Source of the DNA: Paenibacillus albicereus
Lineage (GTDB): Bacteria; Bacillota; Bacilli; Paenibacillales; Paenibacillaceae
DNA: 64,000 nt
NCBI RefSeq assembly: GCF_012676905.1
Contig: NZ_CP051428.1
Coordinates: forward strand, 1,231,001-1,295,000
Direction: 5' to 3'
The position numbers were made by a program, and so were the translations under genes. Below are positions 40,126 through 48,444 of this stretch, one piece after another (position 1 is the first letter of the stretch; the number at the start of each line of letters is the position of its first letter). The notes below the pieces were generated by a model, which saw only the letters and a list, made by a program, of their open reading frames with translations, ran no database searches and was not told the DNA's origin.

Positions 40126-42594
40126 ATGGACGGGCAATGCAACCGCCAAGCGATCGGTCCGTGCTCGGATGCGGGCGGAGCGGACACGACGGCGAGCGGA
40201 CCGGCCGCGCACGCGGAGGGCAGCGAGACGCTCGCTTCCGGCAGCGCGGCTCATGCGGAGGGGTACCGGACGGTCGCCGCCGGAGACAGCTCCCATGCGG
40301 AAGGCTCGACGACGGTCGCGGAAGGCTCCGCCTCGCATGCGGAAGGATTCTCGACCCGAGCGCTGACGGACGCCGCCCATGCGGAAGGAAGCGATACGAC
40401 CGCGTCGGGCGAAGCCTCGCATGCGGAGGGATCGCGCACGCTGGCGGCGGGCGAGGTGTCCCATGCGGAGGGCAGCGAGACGGAAGCGGTCGGCACGGCC
40501 GCGCACGCGGAAGGCTATCAGACGCTGGCCGCTGCGGACAGCTCCCATGCGGAAGGCTCCGGCACGACGGCATCCGGCTCCGCCGCCCATGCGGAGGGCT
40601 ACCGGACGGCGGCCTCGCTCGATGCGGCGCATGCGGAGGGCTCCGGCACGACGGCCGCAGGCCAGTCTTCCCATGCGGAAGGCATGGGCACGACGGCATC
40701 CGGCGCGGCCGCTCATGCCGAGGGTACGGTCACGGCGGCGAGCGCCATGGCTTCCCACGCCGAAGGCTCCGGCACGGCCGCCTCCGGCCCGGCCTCCCAT
40801 GCCGAGGGGGAAGACAGCTCGGCGGAAGGAGAAGCCTCCCACGCCGAAGGCACCGGCACGAGAGCCGTCGGCGCCTCTTCGCACGCGGAAGGCTCCGGCA
40901 CGAGAGCGATCGGCGATCAGTCCCATGCGGAAGGCTTCGGCACGTCCGCTTCCGGGCTCGCCTCGCACGCCGAGGGGCGGTCGACGGCGGCCTCCGGCCC
41001 GTACGCGCATGCGGAGGGCGTCGGCACGGAGGCGATCGGGGACAGCGCGCATGCGGAAGGCACATCCACGACGGCCAGCGGCACGACGGCGCATGCGGAG
41101 GGCTCGAATACGGCCGCGACCGGCAGCTTCTCGCATGCGGAAGGGTTCCAGACGCAAGCGTCCGGCACGTATGCCCATGCGGAGGGCTCGCTGACGGCGT
41201 CAACCGCGTTCAACTCCCATGCCGAAGGCTACCAGACCCAAGCGTCCGGCTACGCCTCCCATGCGGAAGGCAACGCGACGATCGCCTCCGGCAACAACTC
41301 GCACGCCGAAGGCGCGACGACGACGGCGAGCGCCTTCGGCTCCCACGCGGAGGGCAACACGACCGTCGCCTCCGGCGGCAATGCCCATGCGGAGGGCAAC
41401 GCCACGCTCGCCCAAGGCACCAATTCCCATGCGGAAGGCTCCACGGGCCGGGCGCTCGGCATCAACTCGCATGCGGAGGGCTTCAACGGGGAGGCTTCCG
41501 GCGACAACTCGCATGCGGAAGGCTCGGATACGGTCGCCTCCGGCACCTCCGCCCATGCGGAAGGCGCGAACACCGTCGCTTCAGGGAACTTCTCCCATGC
41601 GGAGGGCTCCGAGACGCAGGCGCTGAACAACTACGCGCATGCGGAAGGCTCGCTGACGGTGGCGAGCGCGTTCAACACGCATGCCGAGGGCTACCAGACG
41701 ACCGCCTCCGGCTATGCCTCCCACGCGGAAGGCAGCGGCTCCTCCGCCACGGCCAACTACGCGCATGCGGAAGGCTTGACGACGGCGGCGTCGGGCTTCG
41801 GCTCCCATGCCGAAGGCGTATCGACGGTCGCTTCCGGCAGCCGCGCCCACGCCGAGGGCGGCAATACGACGGCCAGCGGCAACTATACGCATGCGGAAGG
41901 GCTGCAGACGACCGCCGATCAGGCCGGGTCGCACATCATGGGCCGCTACGGCACGACGCTGTACCCGTACTCCTGGCATGTCGCCAACGGCACGTCGCCG
42001 GCCAATCTCGGCCTCGCGGCCGTCCTGCAGGGCTCGACCGGCAACATGTACATCGACGGGACGTATTTCAGCGGCGGGGCCGACTACGCGGAGCTGTACG
42101 AAACCGTCAGCGGAGCGCCGCTCGAGCCCGGCTACTTCGTCACGCTGGAGGGCGAGCAGATCCGGCCGGCCGAGGCGGCGGACGGGTACGTGCTCGGCGT
42201 GACGAGCGCCGTGCCGACGCTCGTCGGCGATGCGTCCGAGCTGCGCAGCCCGGATGCCTATCTGCGCGACGAGTGGGGGCGGGTCGTACTGGAGACGGTG
42301 ACGATCCCGGCCGAAGTCGCTCCGGACGGGACGATCATCGCTCCTGCCTATACGGTCGAGCAGCCCGCGGCCAATCCGGACTACGATCCGACGGCTCCGT
42401 ACGTGCCGCGCCGCCTGCAGCCCGGCTGGGTGCCCGTCGGCCTGATCGGCAAGCTGCTCGTGCGGGACGACGGCAGCTGCGCGCCGAACGGCTATTGCCT
42501 GCCGGGGGCGGGCGGGATCGCGACAGCGGCCGAGAGCGGGTACCGCGTGCTCAGCCGCACCGGCCCGAACCAGATCCGCATCCAGATGAAATAG
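40126..42594 (+). CDS. HAEG-repeat beta-roll protein with peptidase G2 autoproteolytic C-terminus
   Basis: An 822-residue protein. Residues 29-602 are 41 consecutive repeats of exactly 14 residues, each starting HAEG and usually continuing xxTxASGxxS. The pattern recalls the left-handed beta-roll head of YadA-like trimeric proteins. The C-terminal 220 residues contain FSGGADYAELYE, the peptidase G2 (intramolecular chaperone auto-processing) motif, and end in RIQIQMK. No signal peptide, sorting signal or membrane segment is visible. G2 domains trimerise phage tailspikes and some surface proteins and then cut themselves off; a spore-surface or phage-like fibre role is plausible. ATG 40126 has AGAAAGGA 11 bases upstream; ATG 40114 is possible. 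Confidence 0.85.
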   Translation: MDGQCNRQAIGPCSDAGGADTTASGPAAHAEGSETLASGSAAHAEGYRTVAAGDSSHAEGSTTVAEGSASHAEGFSTRALTDAAHAEGSDTTASGEASHAEGSRTLAAGEVSHAEGSETEAVGTAAHAEGYQTLAAADSSHAEGSGTTASGSAAHAEGYRTAASLDAAHAEGSGTTAAGQSSHAEGMGTTASGAAAHAEGTVTAASAMASHAEGSGTAASGPASHAEGEDSSAEGEASHAEGTGTRAVGASSHAEGSGTRAIGDQSHAEGFGTSASGLASHAEGRSTAASGPYAHAEGVGTEAIGDSAHAEGTSTTASGTTAHAEGSNTAATGSFSHAEGFQTQASGTYAHAEGSLTASTAFNSHAEGYQTQASGYASHAEGNATIASGNNSHAEGATTTASAFGSHAEGNTTVASGGNAHAEGNATLAQGTNSHAEGSTGRALGINSHAEGFNGEASGDNSHAEGSDTVASGTSAHAEGANTVASGNFSHAEGSETQALNNYAHAEGSLTVASAFNTHAEGYQTTASGYASHAEGSGSSATANYAHAEGLTTAASGFGSHAEGVSTVASGSRAHAEGGNTTASGNYTHAEGLQTTADQAGSHIMGRYGTTLYPYSWHVANGTSPANLGLAAVLQGSTGNMYIDGTYFSGGADYAELYETVSGAPLEPGYFVTLEGEQIRPAEAADGYVLGVTSAVPTLVGDASELRSPDAYLRDEWGRVVLETVTIPAEVAPDGTIIAPAYTVEQPAANPDYDPTAPYVPRRLQPGWVPVGLIGKLLVRDDGSCAPNGYCLPGAGGIATAAESGYRVLSRTGPNQIRIQMK
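40210..41931 (+). repeat. 42-bp coding tandem repeat (41 units)
   Basis: CAYGCSGARGG-type cores recur every 42 bases from 40210 to 41890 without one indel. Codons vary at third positions, so the protein repeat rather than the DNA appears conserved. Confidence 0.9.
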
Positions 42595-42612
42595 AGAGGA
42601 TTTCCTCGCCAT

Positions 42613-42677
42613 CCCGCCCTGCGGCAGCGTATTCGACCCTCCGTCGATACGCTGTCGCAGGGCGGGCTTTTTTTCGC
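42613..42677 (+). terminator. Rho-independent terminator after HAEG-repeat gene
   Basis: CCCGCCCTGCGGCAGCGTAT and the near-complementary TACGCTGTCGCAGGGCGGG form a stem of almost 20 bp, followed by eight Ts (about 42668-42675). Confidence 0.92.
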
Positions 42678-42780
42678 GGGCGATCCCGATCTTGCCCGCT
42701 CGATACCCAATCCATTTCCCCGGACATCGCCTTCTCTGGTAAAATGAGGAATGCTAAACGAAAGGAAAGGTGGTAACGGC

Positions 42781-43707
42781 TTGTCTTCTTTCGACATTTC
42801 TCGCACTCCTCCGCTTTCCGTCCAGGACGGCCGGTCCAGCCGTCCGCTCCCGCCGGGCGAGTCCGCGCCGCCGCCCCAAGAGCCCGCCCAGCCGGTCATC
42901 CGCGTGCGCGGCCTGCGCAAGTCGTACGGCGCCAAGCAGGTGCTGAAGGGCATCGACCTCGAAGCGTATCCCGGCCAGATCATCGGCTACATCGGGCCGA
43001 ACGGAGCGGGCAAGAGCACGACCCAGAAGCTCATGCTCGGCCTCGAGCAGGGCTATGATGGCTACATCGAGGTGCTCGGCCACGACATCTCGGACGGCTC
43101 CTCCGAGTACAAGGCCCGGATCGGCTACGTCCCGGAGACGGCCGAAATCTACGACATGCTGACCGCCCGCGAGTACCTCGCGTTCAGCGGCCAACTGTAC
43201 GGCCTGCCGCGCGAGGCGGCCGAGCGCAAGGCCGAGCGGCTGCTCGCGCTGTTCGGGCTGGAGGAGATGGTCGACCGCCGGATCGATGCCTTTTCCAAAG
43301 GCATGCGCCAGAAGGTCATGCTGTCCGCCGCCGTGCTCCACGATCCCGACGTCCTCTTCCTGGACGAGCCGCTCAGCGGCCTCGACGCCGGCAGCGTCGC
43401 CGTCGTCAAGGAGATCCTCGCGCGGCTGGCCGCGCGGGGCAAGGCGATCTTCTACTCGTCGCACATCATGGACGTCGTCGAGAAGATCAGCAGCCGCATC
43501 GTCCTGCTCCATGACGGCAAAGTGGCGGCGGACGGCAGCTTCGCCGAGCTGCAGGCGCGCAGCGAGGGAGGCAGCCTCGAGCGGATCTTCACCCGCATGA
43601 CGGGCTTCCATGAGCAGGAGGCGATCGCCGAGCGGTTCTGCGGCACGGTCGCGATGACGCCGGAGCAGCTCGCCGAGGAAGCGTCCGGGGAGAATGAGCG
43701 GCCATGA
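42781..43707 (+). CDS. ABC transporter ATP-binding protein
   Basis: About 308 residues. Walker A is GPNGAGKST, the Q-loop region YVPETAEIYDMLTAREYL, the signature FSKGMRQKV and Walker B VLFLDEPLSGLD; SSHIMDVVEK is the H-loop. It is the drug/bacitracin-exporter type (DrrA/CcmA-like) that pairs with an ABC-2-type permease. I prefer the TTG at 42781, with AAGGAAAGGTGG upstream, because a TAAAAT -10 lies at 42740; the ATG at 42751 is the alternative. The N-terminal 45 residues are Pro/Ser-rich. It overlaps the permease gene by 4 bases. Confidence 0.85.
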   Translation: MSSFDISRTPPLSVQDGRSSRPLPPGESAPPPQEPAQPVIRVRGLRKSYGAKQVLKGIDLEAYPGQIIGYIGPNGAGKSTTQKLMLGLEQGYDGYIEVLGHDISDGSSEYKARIGYVPETAEIYDMLTAREYLAFSGQLYGLPREAAERKAERLLALFGLEEMVDRRIDAFSKGMRQKVMLSAAVLHDPDVLFLDEPLSGLDAGSVAVVKEILARLAARGKAIFYSSHIMDVVEKISSRIVLLHDGKVAADGSFAELQARSEGGSLERIFTRMTGFHEQEAIAERFCGTVAMTPEQLAEEASGENERP

Positions 43708-45401
43708 AGGACTTCCTCTCGCTCCGCCTGCTCGACCGCTTCCGCGACGCTTTCATCCGCGCAGGCTATGACTTCCCGGCGCTGCGCGTCATTTTGCAGG
43801 CCAAGCTGACGATGGGCCGTCGCCGGCCGACCGGATTGATGAACGCGTTCAGCGGGAGCAAGAGGACGGAGGGAGACGAGCTGGAGCAGTCGTTCTTCTC
43901 CTCGCTGTGGATTTATGTCGGAATCAGCTTGTTCCTTGTGCCGATGACGGTCGGCATCGAGCAGCCGATCCTGCGCATGGGGCTGCTCTCGGCGGTGCAG
44001 ATGCTGCTGCTCTCCTCGCTGCTGCTCTCCGACTTCTCCTCCGTGCTCCTCGATACGCGGGATCGGACGATTCTCGGCGCACGGCCGGTCTCGCCGAAGA
44101 CGGCGGGCATGGCGCGGCTGCTGCATGTCGTCGTCTATTTGGGCTGGACGCTCTCGGCGCTGTCGCTGCTGCCGCTGCTGGCGGTGCTGCTGGCGCACGG
44201 TCCGGCGTACGCAGCCGTCTACGCGGCGCAGGCAGGGCTGCAGGCGGGGCTGCTGCTGAGCTTGACGGCAGCCGTCTACTACTCGGTGCTGCGGATCTGG
44301 GACGGCGAGCGGCTCAAAGACATGATTAACTACGTGCAGATCTTCCTCGCGGCGGTCGTGCTCGGCGGCAGCCAGATCGCCGTCCGGCTGTTCCGCTTCA
44401 GCATGGCGGAGCAGGCGCTGGAGCCGCAGTGGTGGTGGACGCTCGTGCCGCCGCTCTGGTACGCCGCTCCGCACGGACTGATCGACGGGCAGGGAGGCGG
44501 ATGGCTGATCGCTTGCGCCGCGCTCTCCGTCGCCGCGCCGCTGCTCGGCCTGCTGCTCTATTTCCGGCTGATGCCGGCGTTCGAGCGCAGCCTGCAGAAG
44601 CTGGCGTCGAAGGACGCCTCGGCCCGTCCGTCGCGCCGCCGGCTGTCGATCACGTCCTCGCTCGGCCGCCTGCTGCTGCGGGACCCTCGCGAACGGGCCT
44701 TGCTCGACTTCTCGCTGGCCGCGCTGGCGCGGGAGCGCGACTTCAAGCTCAAGGTGTACCCGAGCCTCGGCTACACCGTGATCTTCCCGTTTCTGTTCGT
44801 GCTCCCGACGCTGTCCGGCAACGGCTTCCGCGTGGGCGAGCTGAGCCCGACGTGGAGCATCGCTCTGTACGGTGCCGGCACGGCGGTGCCGATGCTGCTC
44901 CTCATGCTCCGCTTTTCCAGCAAGCCGCAGGCGGCATGGATCTTCCGCGCGGCTCCGGGCCTGCGGGAAGGTCAGGTGCACCGGGCCGCGGCCGCCGCCG
45001 TGCTGCTGAAGCTTGCCCTGCCGGCGTTCGCCGTGCCGGTGCTGCTGTTCCTCGCCGTCTTCGGCTCGTCGATGCTGCCGTATCTGGCGGGACTGCTCCC
45101 CGCGATGTCGATCTACGCCGTCCTCGGCTACCGCATCCTTCCGCAGCGGCTGCCGTTCGCCGAACCGTATCCGGCCGGAAGCCGTATCGGAGGATCGGGA
45201 TATACGCTGCTGCTGATGCTCATGCTGGTCGGCTTGAGCCTGCTCCATCTGCTGATCGACTCGCTCGCGGGCACGGTCGGCTTATGGAGCTACGCCGTCC
45301 TGCTGCTCGTTGCGCAGCACTTCAGCTGGACATACGGCTTCCGGGAAGGATTTACAAAAAGGACAAGTTCCGTTGATAAAAAATCGACATTGCGCTTGTA
45401 A
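43704..45401 (+). CDS. ABC transporter permease (multi-span)
   Basis: A 565-residue protein with 10-12 hydrophobic segments. A cytosolic N-terminus (about 1-65) and a basic central loop (about 290-345) separate the membrane blocks. The gene overlaps the ATPase gene (ATGA), so together they form a transporter. Polypeptide size and loop suggest an ABC-2-like or EcsB-like exporter half; the substrate is unknown. It is followed 44 bases later by the metallophosphoesterase gene without a clear terminator. Confidence 0.8.
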   Translation: MKDFLSLRLLDRFRDAFIRAGYDFPALRVILQAKLTMGRRRPTGLMNAFSGSKRTEGDELEQSFFSSLWIYVGISLFLVPMTVGIEQPILRMGLLSAVQMLLLSSLLLSDFSSVLLDTRDRTILGARPVSPKTAGMARLLHVVVYLGWTLSALSLLPLLAVLLAHGPAYAAVYAAQAGLQAGLLLSLTAAVYYSVLRIWDGERLKDMINYVQIFLAAVVLGGSQIAVRLFRFSMAEQALEPQWWWTLVPPLWYAAPHGLIDGQGGGWLIACAALSVAAPLLGLLLYFRLMPAFERSLQKLASKDASARPSRRRLSITSSLGRLLLRDPRERALLDFSLAALARERDFKLKVYPSLGYTVIFPFLFVLPTLSGNGFRVGELSPTWSIALYGAGTAVPMLLLMLRFSSKPQAAWIFRAAPGLREGQVHRAAAAAVLLKLALPAFAVPVLLFLAVFGSSMLPYLAGLLPAMSIYAVLGYRILPQRLPFAEPYPAGSRIGGSGYTLLLMLMLVGLSLLHLLIDSLAGTVGLWSYAVLLLVAQHFSWTYGFREGFTKRTSSVDKKSTLRL

Positions 45402-45445
45402 GCTGGGAGGGAAATCCAAACCGCATCAACGGGAGGATGATCCGA

Positions 45446-46303
45446 TTGAAGCTGATCGTCATGGGGGACCTGCATTACCATGAGTTCGACGAGACGGTGG
45501 CCGGCCTGCAGGCAAGCCACGAGGCGTATTACGGCAAGCTGATGGAGCGCTTTTTCGAGCAGGACGCAGACCTCCACATCTCGCTCGGCGACTTGACGAA
45601 CTTCGGCACGGAGCGCGAGCTGCGCGAAATCTACGGGCTGATCGGCCGCTGGACCGGCCGGGCGGACCGCCGCTTCGTCCATGTGCTCGGCAATCACGAC
45701 CTGTACGCGCAGCCGCGCGCGGACGTGCTGGCGCAGACGGGACAGCCGCGCTACAGCCGCGTCGAGACCGACCTCGCGATGCTGGCGTTCCTCGATACGG
45801 CGCGCGACCAGGACCTGCTCGACTGGGGCGGCTGGATCGACGACGAGCAGCTCGATTGGCTGGAGGAGACGGTCGTCGCCTCGGGCGACAAGCCGCTGCT
45901 CGTGTTCGGCCATCATCCCGTCTATGCGACGACGGCGCGCTCCGAGGGCGACATGGGCTCGATCCACCGGCAGGTCGACATGTGGCGCGCGCTCGGCCGG
46001 AAGCAGGGCATCGGGCTGTACTTCAACGGCCATACGCATGTCGATTCGATCGCTTCCCGGGACAACTGGACATTCGTCCAGCTGGCCGCCTGCCTCGACG
46101 TGCCGTCGTTCCGCGTCGTCGAGATCGGCCCCGAGTCGATCGAGGTGTCGGCCGCGGAGGCGCTGGACGAGGAGATCGTCTCCGGCTCGGCCGCGATCTG
46201 CGCGCACATGCATCACTTCCGCCAGACGCCCGGCGCGCGCGGAGAGCAGGGAGACCGCGAGATCCGCATCGCGCTGAAGGACGGCGCGAGCCTCACGGGA
46301 TGA
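45446..46303 (+). CDS. Calcineurin-like metallophosphoesterase
   Basis: About 285 residues. All five metal-binding motifs are present in order: GDLHYH, GDLTNF, GNHDLY, GHHPVY and GHTHVDS. This layout matches class III phosphodiesterases such as GpdQ, which hydrolyse glycerophosphodiesters or cyclic nucleotides. I chose TTG 45446 since GGGAGG ends 9 bases upstream; ATG 45437 abuts that site. The stop overlaps the glpP start. In front of a glycerol-3-phosphate operon, a glycerophosphodiester substrate is likely (inference). Confidence 0.85.
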   Translation: MKLIVMGDLHYHEFDETVAGLQASHEAYYGKLMERFFEQDADLHISLGDLTNFGTERELREIYGLIGRWTGRADRRFVHVLGNHDLYAQPRADVLAQTGQPRYSRVETDLAMLAFLDTARDQDLLDWGGWIDDEQLDWLEETVVASGDKPLLVFGHHPVYATTARSEGDMGSIHRQVDMWRALGRKQGIGLYFNGHTHVDSIASRDNWTFVQLAACLDVPSFRVVEIGPESIEVSAAEALDEEIVSGSAAICAHMHHFRQTPGARGEQGDREIRIALKDGASLTG

Positions 46304-46947
46304 CGGCCGCAGCGTTCCGGCAGCGGCTGCGCGAGAAGCGCATGATCGCCTCCGTCAAGGAGCCGCGCACGATCGAGCAGGCAGCCGAGCTGAGCGGGCG
46401 GCTGGGCGGCGTGTTCCTGCTGACCGGGCATATCGGCGTCCTGCCTTCGTACGTGGAGCTGCTTCGCCGGCACGGGCTGCCGGTGTTCCTCCATCTGGAG
46501 AAGCTCGGCGGTATCAGCACCGATCCGCATGGCCTCGACCATCTCGTCCGCACGGTCCGCCCCGACGGCATCATCTCCACCAAGACGGGAGTCATCCGCG
46601 CGGCGCGCAAAAAAGGGCTGCTGACGGTGCAGCGCTTCTTCCTCGTCGACACCGACGGCCTCGCCAATCTGGAAAGCAGCCTGCAGCAGGCGGAGCCCGA
46701 CTTCGTCGAGCTGATGCCGGCCCGGATGCCGGATGTGATCGCCCGGGCGAGGGCGATCACGCCGCTGCCGATCATCACCGGCGGCCTGCTGCAGGAGCCC
46801 GAGCAGGGGCGGCTCTGCCTCGCGGAGGGGGCGGCCGCGATCAGCAGCTCGCGCCCGGCGCTGTGGAAGGCGGATTATCCGCTTCCTCCCGCCGCCTTTA
46901 GACCATCTTCACCGCCCGTTGACACAGCGCTGACAAATCGTCGTTAA
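46300..46947 (+). CDS. glpP: Glycerol-3-phosphate responsive antiterminator GlpP
   Basis: A 215-residue protein. The family blocks are in order: MIASVKEPRTIEQA, GGVFLLTGHIGVL, VFLHLEKLGGI, PDGIISTKTGVIRAARKKGL, LTVQRFFLVDTDGL and ITGGLLQEPE. GlpP binds the leader RNA of glp genes when glycerol-3-phosphate is present and prevents termination. It overlaps the phosphoesterase gene by 4 bases. A terminator hairpin lies directly downstream (46998-47051), before the binding-protein gene. The last 30 residues are Pro/Ala-rich and not conserved. Confidence 0.9.
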   Translation: MTAAAFRQRLREKRMIASVKEPRTIEQAAELSGRLGGVFLLTGHIGVLPSYVELLRRHGLPVFLHLEKLGGISTDPHGLDHLVRTVRPDGIISTKTGVIRAARKKGLLTVQRFFLVDTDGLANLESSLQQAEPDFVELMPARMPDVIARARAITPLPIITGGLLQEPEQGRLCLAEGAAAISSSRPALWKADYPLPPAAFRPSSPPVDTALTNRR

Positions 46948-46960
46948 GCTGGGCTTGTAC
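46919..46960 (+). promoter_or_regulatory. Candidate promoter of the ugp-like transport genes
   Basis: A perfect TTGACA at 46919-46924 overlaps the end of glpP. The -10 is weak (TTAAGC about 19 bases on, or TTGTAC further down), so the exact start is uncertain. The transcript would begin just upstream of the leader terminator. Confidence 0.45.
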
Positions 46961-46997
46961 CACGCACAAGTAAATCGAAACAGGTCGGAGCATCGGA

Positions 46998-47051
46998 GAG
47001 ACCTTGACCGCAGCGGGCATATGCCGCGCGTACGGTTGAGGTCTCTTTTTT
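46998..47051 (+). promoter_or_regulatory. Leader terminator, candidate GlpP antitermination target
   Basis: GAGACCTTGACCG (46998-47010) pairs over 13 positions, including two wobbles, with CGGTTGAGGTCTC (47033-47045) and is followed by six Ts. The loop contains a near-palindrome around GCATATGC. It lies between glpP and the binding protein, 49 bases before its ATG, as expected for a GlpP-controlled leader. Confidence 0.75.
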
Positions 47052-47099
47052 CATGCGCAAGAAACGAACGTCACCCCAATCGAAGCGGAGGAAAAGAAC

Positions 47100-48428
47100 A
47101 TGAACAAATGGTGGAACGCTTCCCTGGCCGTCCTGATGACGGCCGCGCTGGCCGCCTGCGGCACGGGCAACTCGCCTGCGGAGGGCCAGACGGCCGAAGG
47201 CGCGCAGAACGGCGCCGCTGCCGGCTCCCAGGCCGGAGGCGAGAAGATCCAGATCAAGTATTGGTACGCCTACGGCGACAAGATCGAGGAAGCGAAGAAG
47301 CATCTGGTCGAGCAGTTCAACGCCTCGCAGGACCGGATCGTCGTCACCGCCGAGCACCAGGGCAGCTACGCCGATCTGCATGCCAAGGTGCAGGCGGCGT
47401 TCGCGGCAGGCAATGCCCCGGCCGTCACCGATCTGGAAATCGCCTCGACGGGCGTGTTCGCCCGCTCCGGCATGCTGGAGGAGCTGACGGCCTACGCCGA
47501 CAAGGACAAGGAGCAGCTGCGGCTGGACGACTTCATCCCCGGCCTGATGGGCAACGCCTATGTCGACGGCAAGCTGTACGGGCTGCCGTTCATGCGCAGC
47601 ACGCCGATCCTGTACAAAAACGTCACGATGCTGAAGGAAGCCGGCCTCGATCCGCAAGGGCCGAAAACATGGGACGAGCTGGAGCAGTATTCCCGCACGC
47701 TGAAGGAAAAGGGGAAGTCCGGCCTGACGATGCCGGCGGACATCTGGTTCTATGAGGCGTTCGTCGCCCAGAGCGGCGGCACGATGCTGAGCGAGGACGG
47801 CAAGAAGTCGGCCTTCAACGCGCCGGAGGGCGTCGAGCCGGTGGCGTTCTGGAAGAAGCTCGTGGAGGAGAAGCTGATGAAGATGCCGGTCGGCGACGAG
47901 GCCGGGGCGACGGCGGACAAGGACTGGGCCAACAGCCTGACCGCCTTCAAGTTCGGCTCGACGGCCGGCGTGTCGGGCAGCCTCGCGATCGCGGAGGGCA
48001 ACGGCTTCGAGATGGAGACGTCGTTCATGCCGGCGAACAAGTCGTACGGCGTGCCGACCGGCGGCTGCCAGCTGGTCATCACGTCCAAGAGCTCGCAGGA
48101 GGAGAAGGACGCCGCTTGGGAGTTCCTCAAGTTCATGACGTCCAAGGAGAATACGATCTACCAGCACAAGCATGTCGGCTACCTGCCGACGCGCGTCTCG
48201 GCGGTCGAGAGCGAGGAGATCCAGGCTCACTTCAAGGAGAATCCGCAGTTCAAGGTGGCGGTCGACCAGCTGGAGTATGCCCGTCCGCGCCCGATGGAGA
48301 CCGCGTATCCCGAGGTGGCCAACCTCATCAAGTCGGCGATCGAGAAGGCGATCCTCGACCCGAAGGCCTCTCCGCAGCAGACGCTGGACGAGGCGGCGGC
48401 CAAGGCCGACAAGCTGCTGGGCAAATAA
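47100..48428 (+). CDS. ugpB: UgpB-like extracellular solute-binding lipoprotein
   Basis: A 442-residue protein. The lipoprotein signal peptide ends in LAACGTGN, followed by a Gly/Ala/Gln-rich linker and a family 1 solute-binding domain (QIKYWYAYGDKIEEAKKHLV, YGLPFMRSTPILYKN, GVPTGGCQLVIT). The WYAYGDKI and FMRSTPILY features fit glycerol-3-phosphate-binding UgpB. The neighbours GlpP, UgpC/A/E-like genes and GDPD support this. GCGGAGG is about 10 bases before the ATG at 47100. Confidence 0.85.
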   Translation: MNKWWNASLAVLMTAALAACGTGNSPAEGQTAEGAQNGAAAGSQAGGEKIQIKYWYAYGDKIEEAKKHLVEQFNASQDRIVVTAEHQGSYADLHAKVQAAFAAGNAPAVTDLEIASTGVFARSGMLEELTAYADKDKEQLRLDDFIPGLMGNAYVDGKLYGLPFMRSTPILYKNVTMLKEAGLDPQGPKTWDELEQYSRTLKEKGKSGLTMPADIWFYEAFVAQSGGTMLSEDGKKSAFNAPEGVEPVAFWKKLVEEKLMKMPVGDEAGATADKDWANSLTAFKFGSTAGVSGSLAIAEGNGFEMETSFMPANKSYGVPTGGCQLVITSKSSQEEKDAAWEFLKFMTSKENTIYQHKHVGYLPTRVSAVESEEIQAHFKENPQFKVAVDQLEYARPRPMETAYPEVANLIKSAIEKAILDPKASPQQTLDEAAAKADKLLGK

Positions 48429-48444
48429 GCGGATGGAGCCGTGG

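Noticed and set aside
40092-42776. Alternative long plus-strand frame over the HAEG repeat region
   Set aside because: It is the +1 frame shadow of the 42-bp repeats; it lacks the conserved G2 domain.
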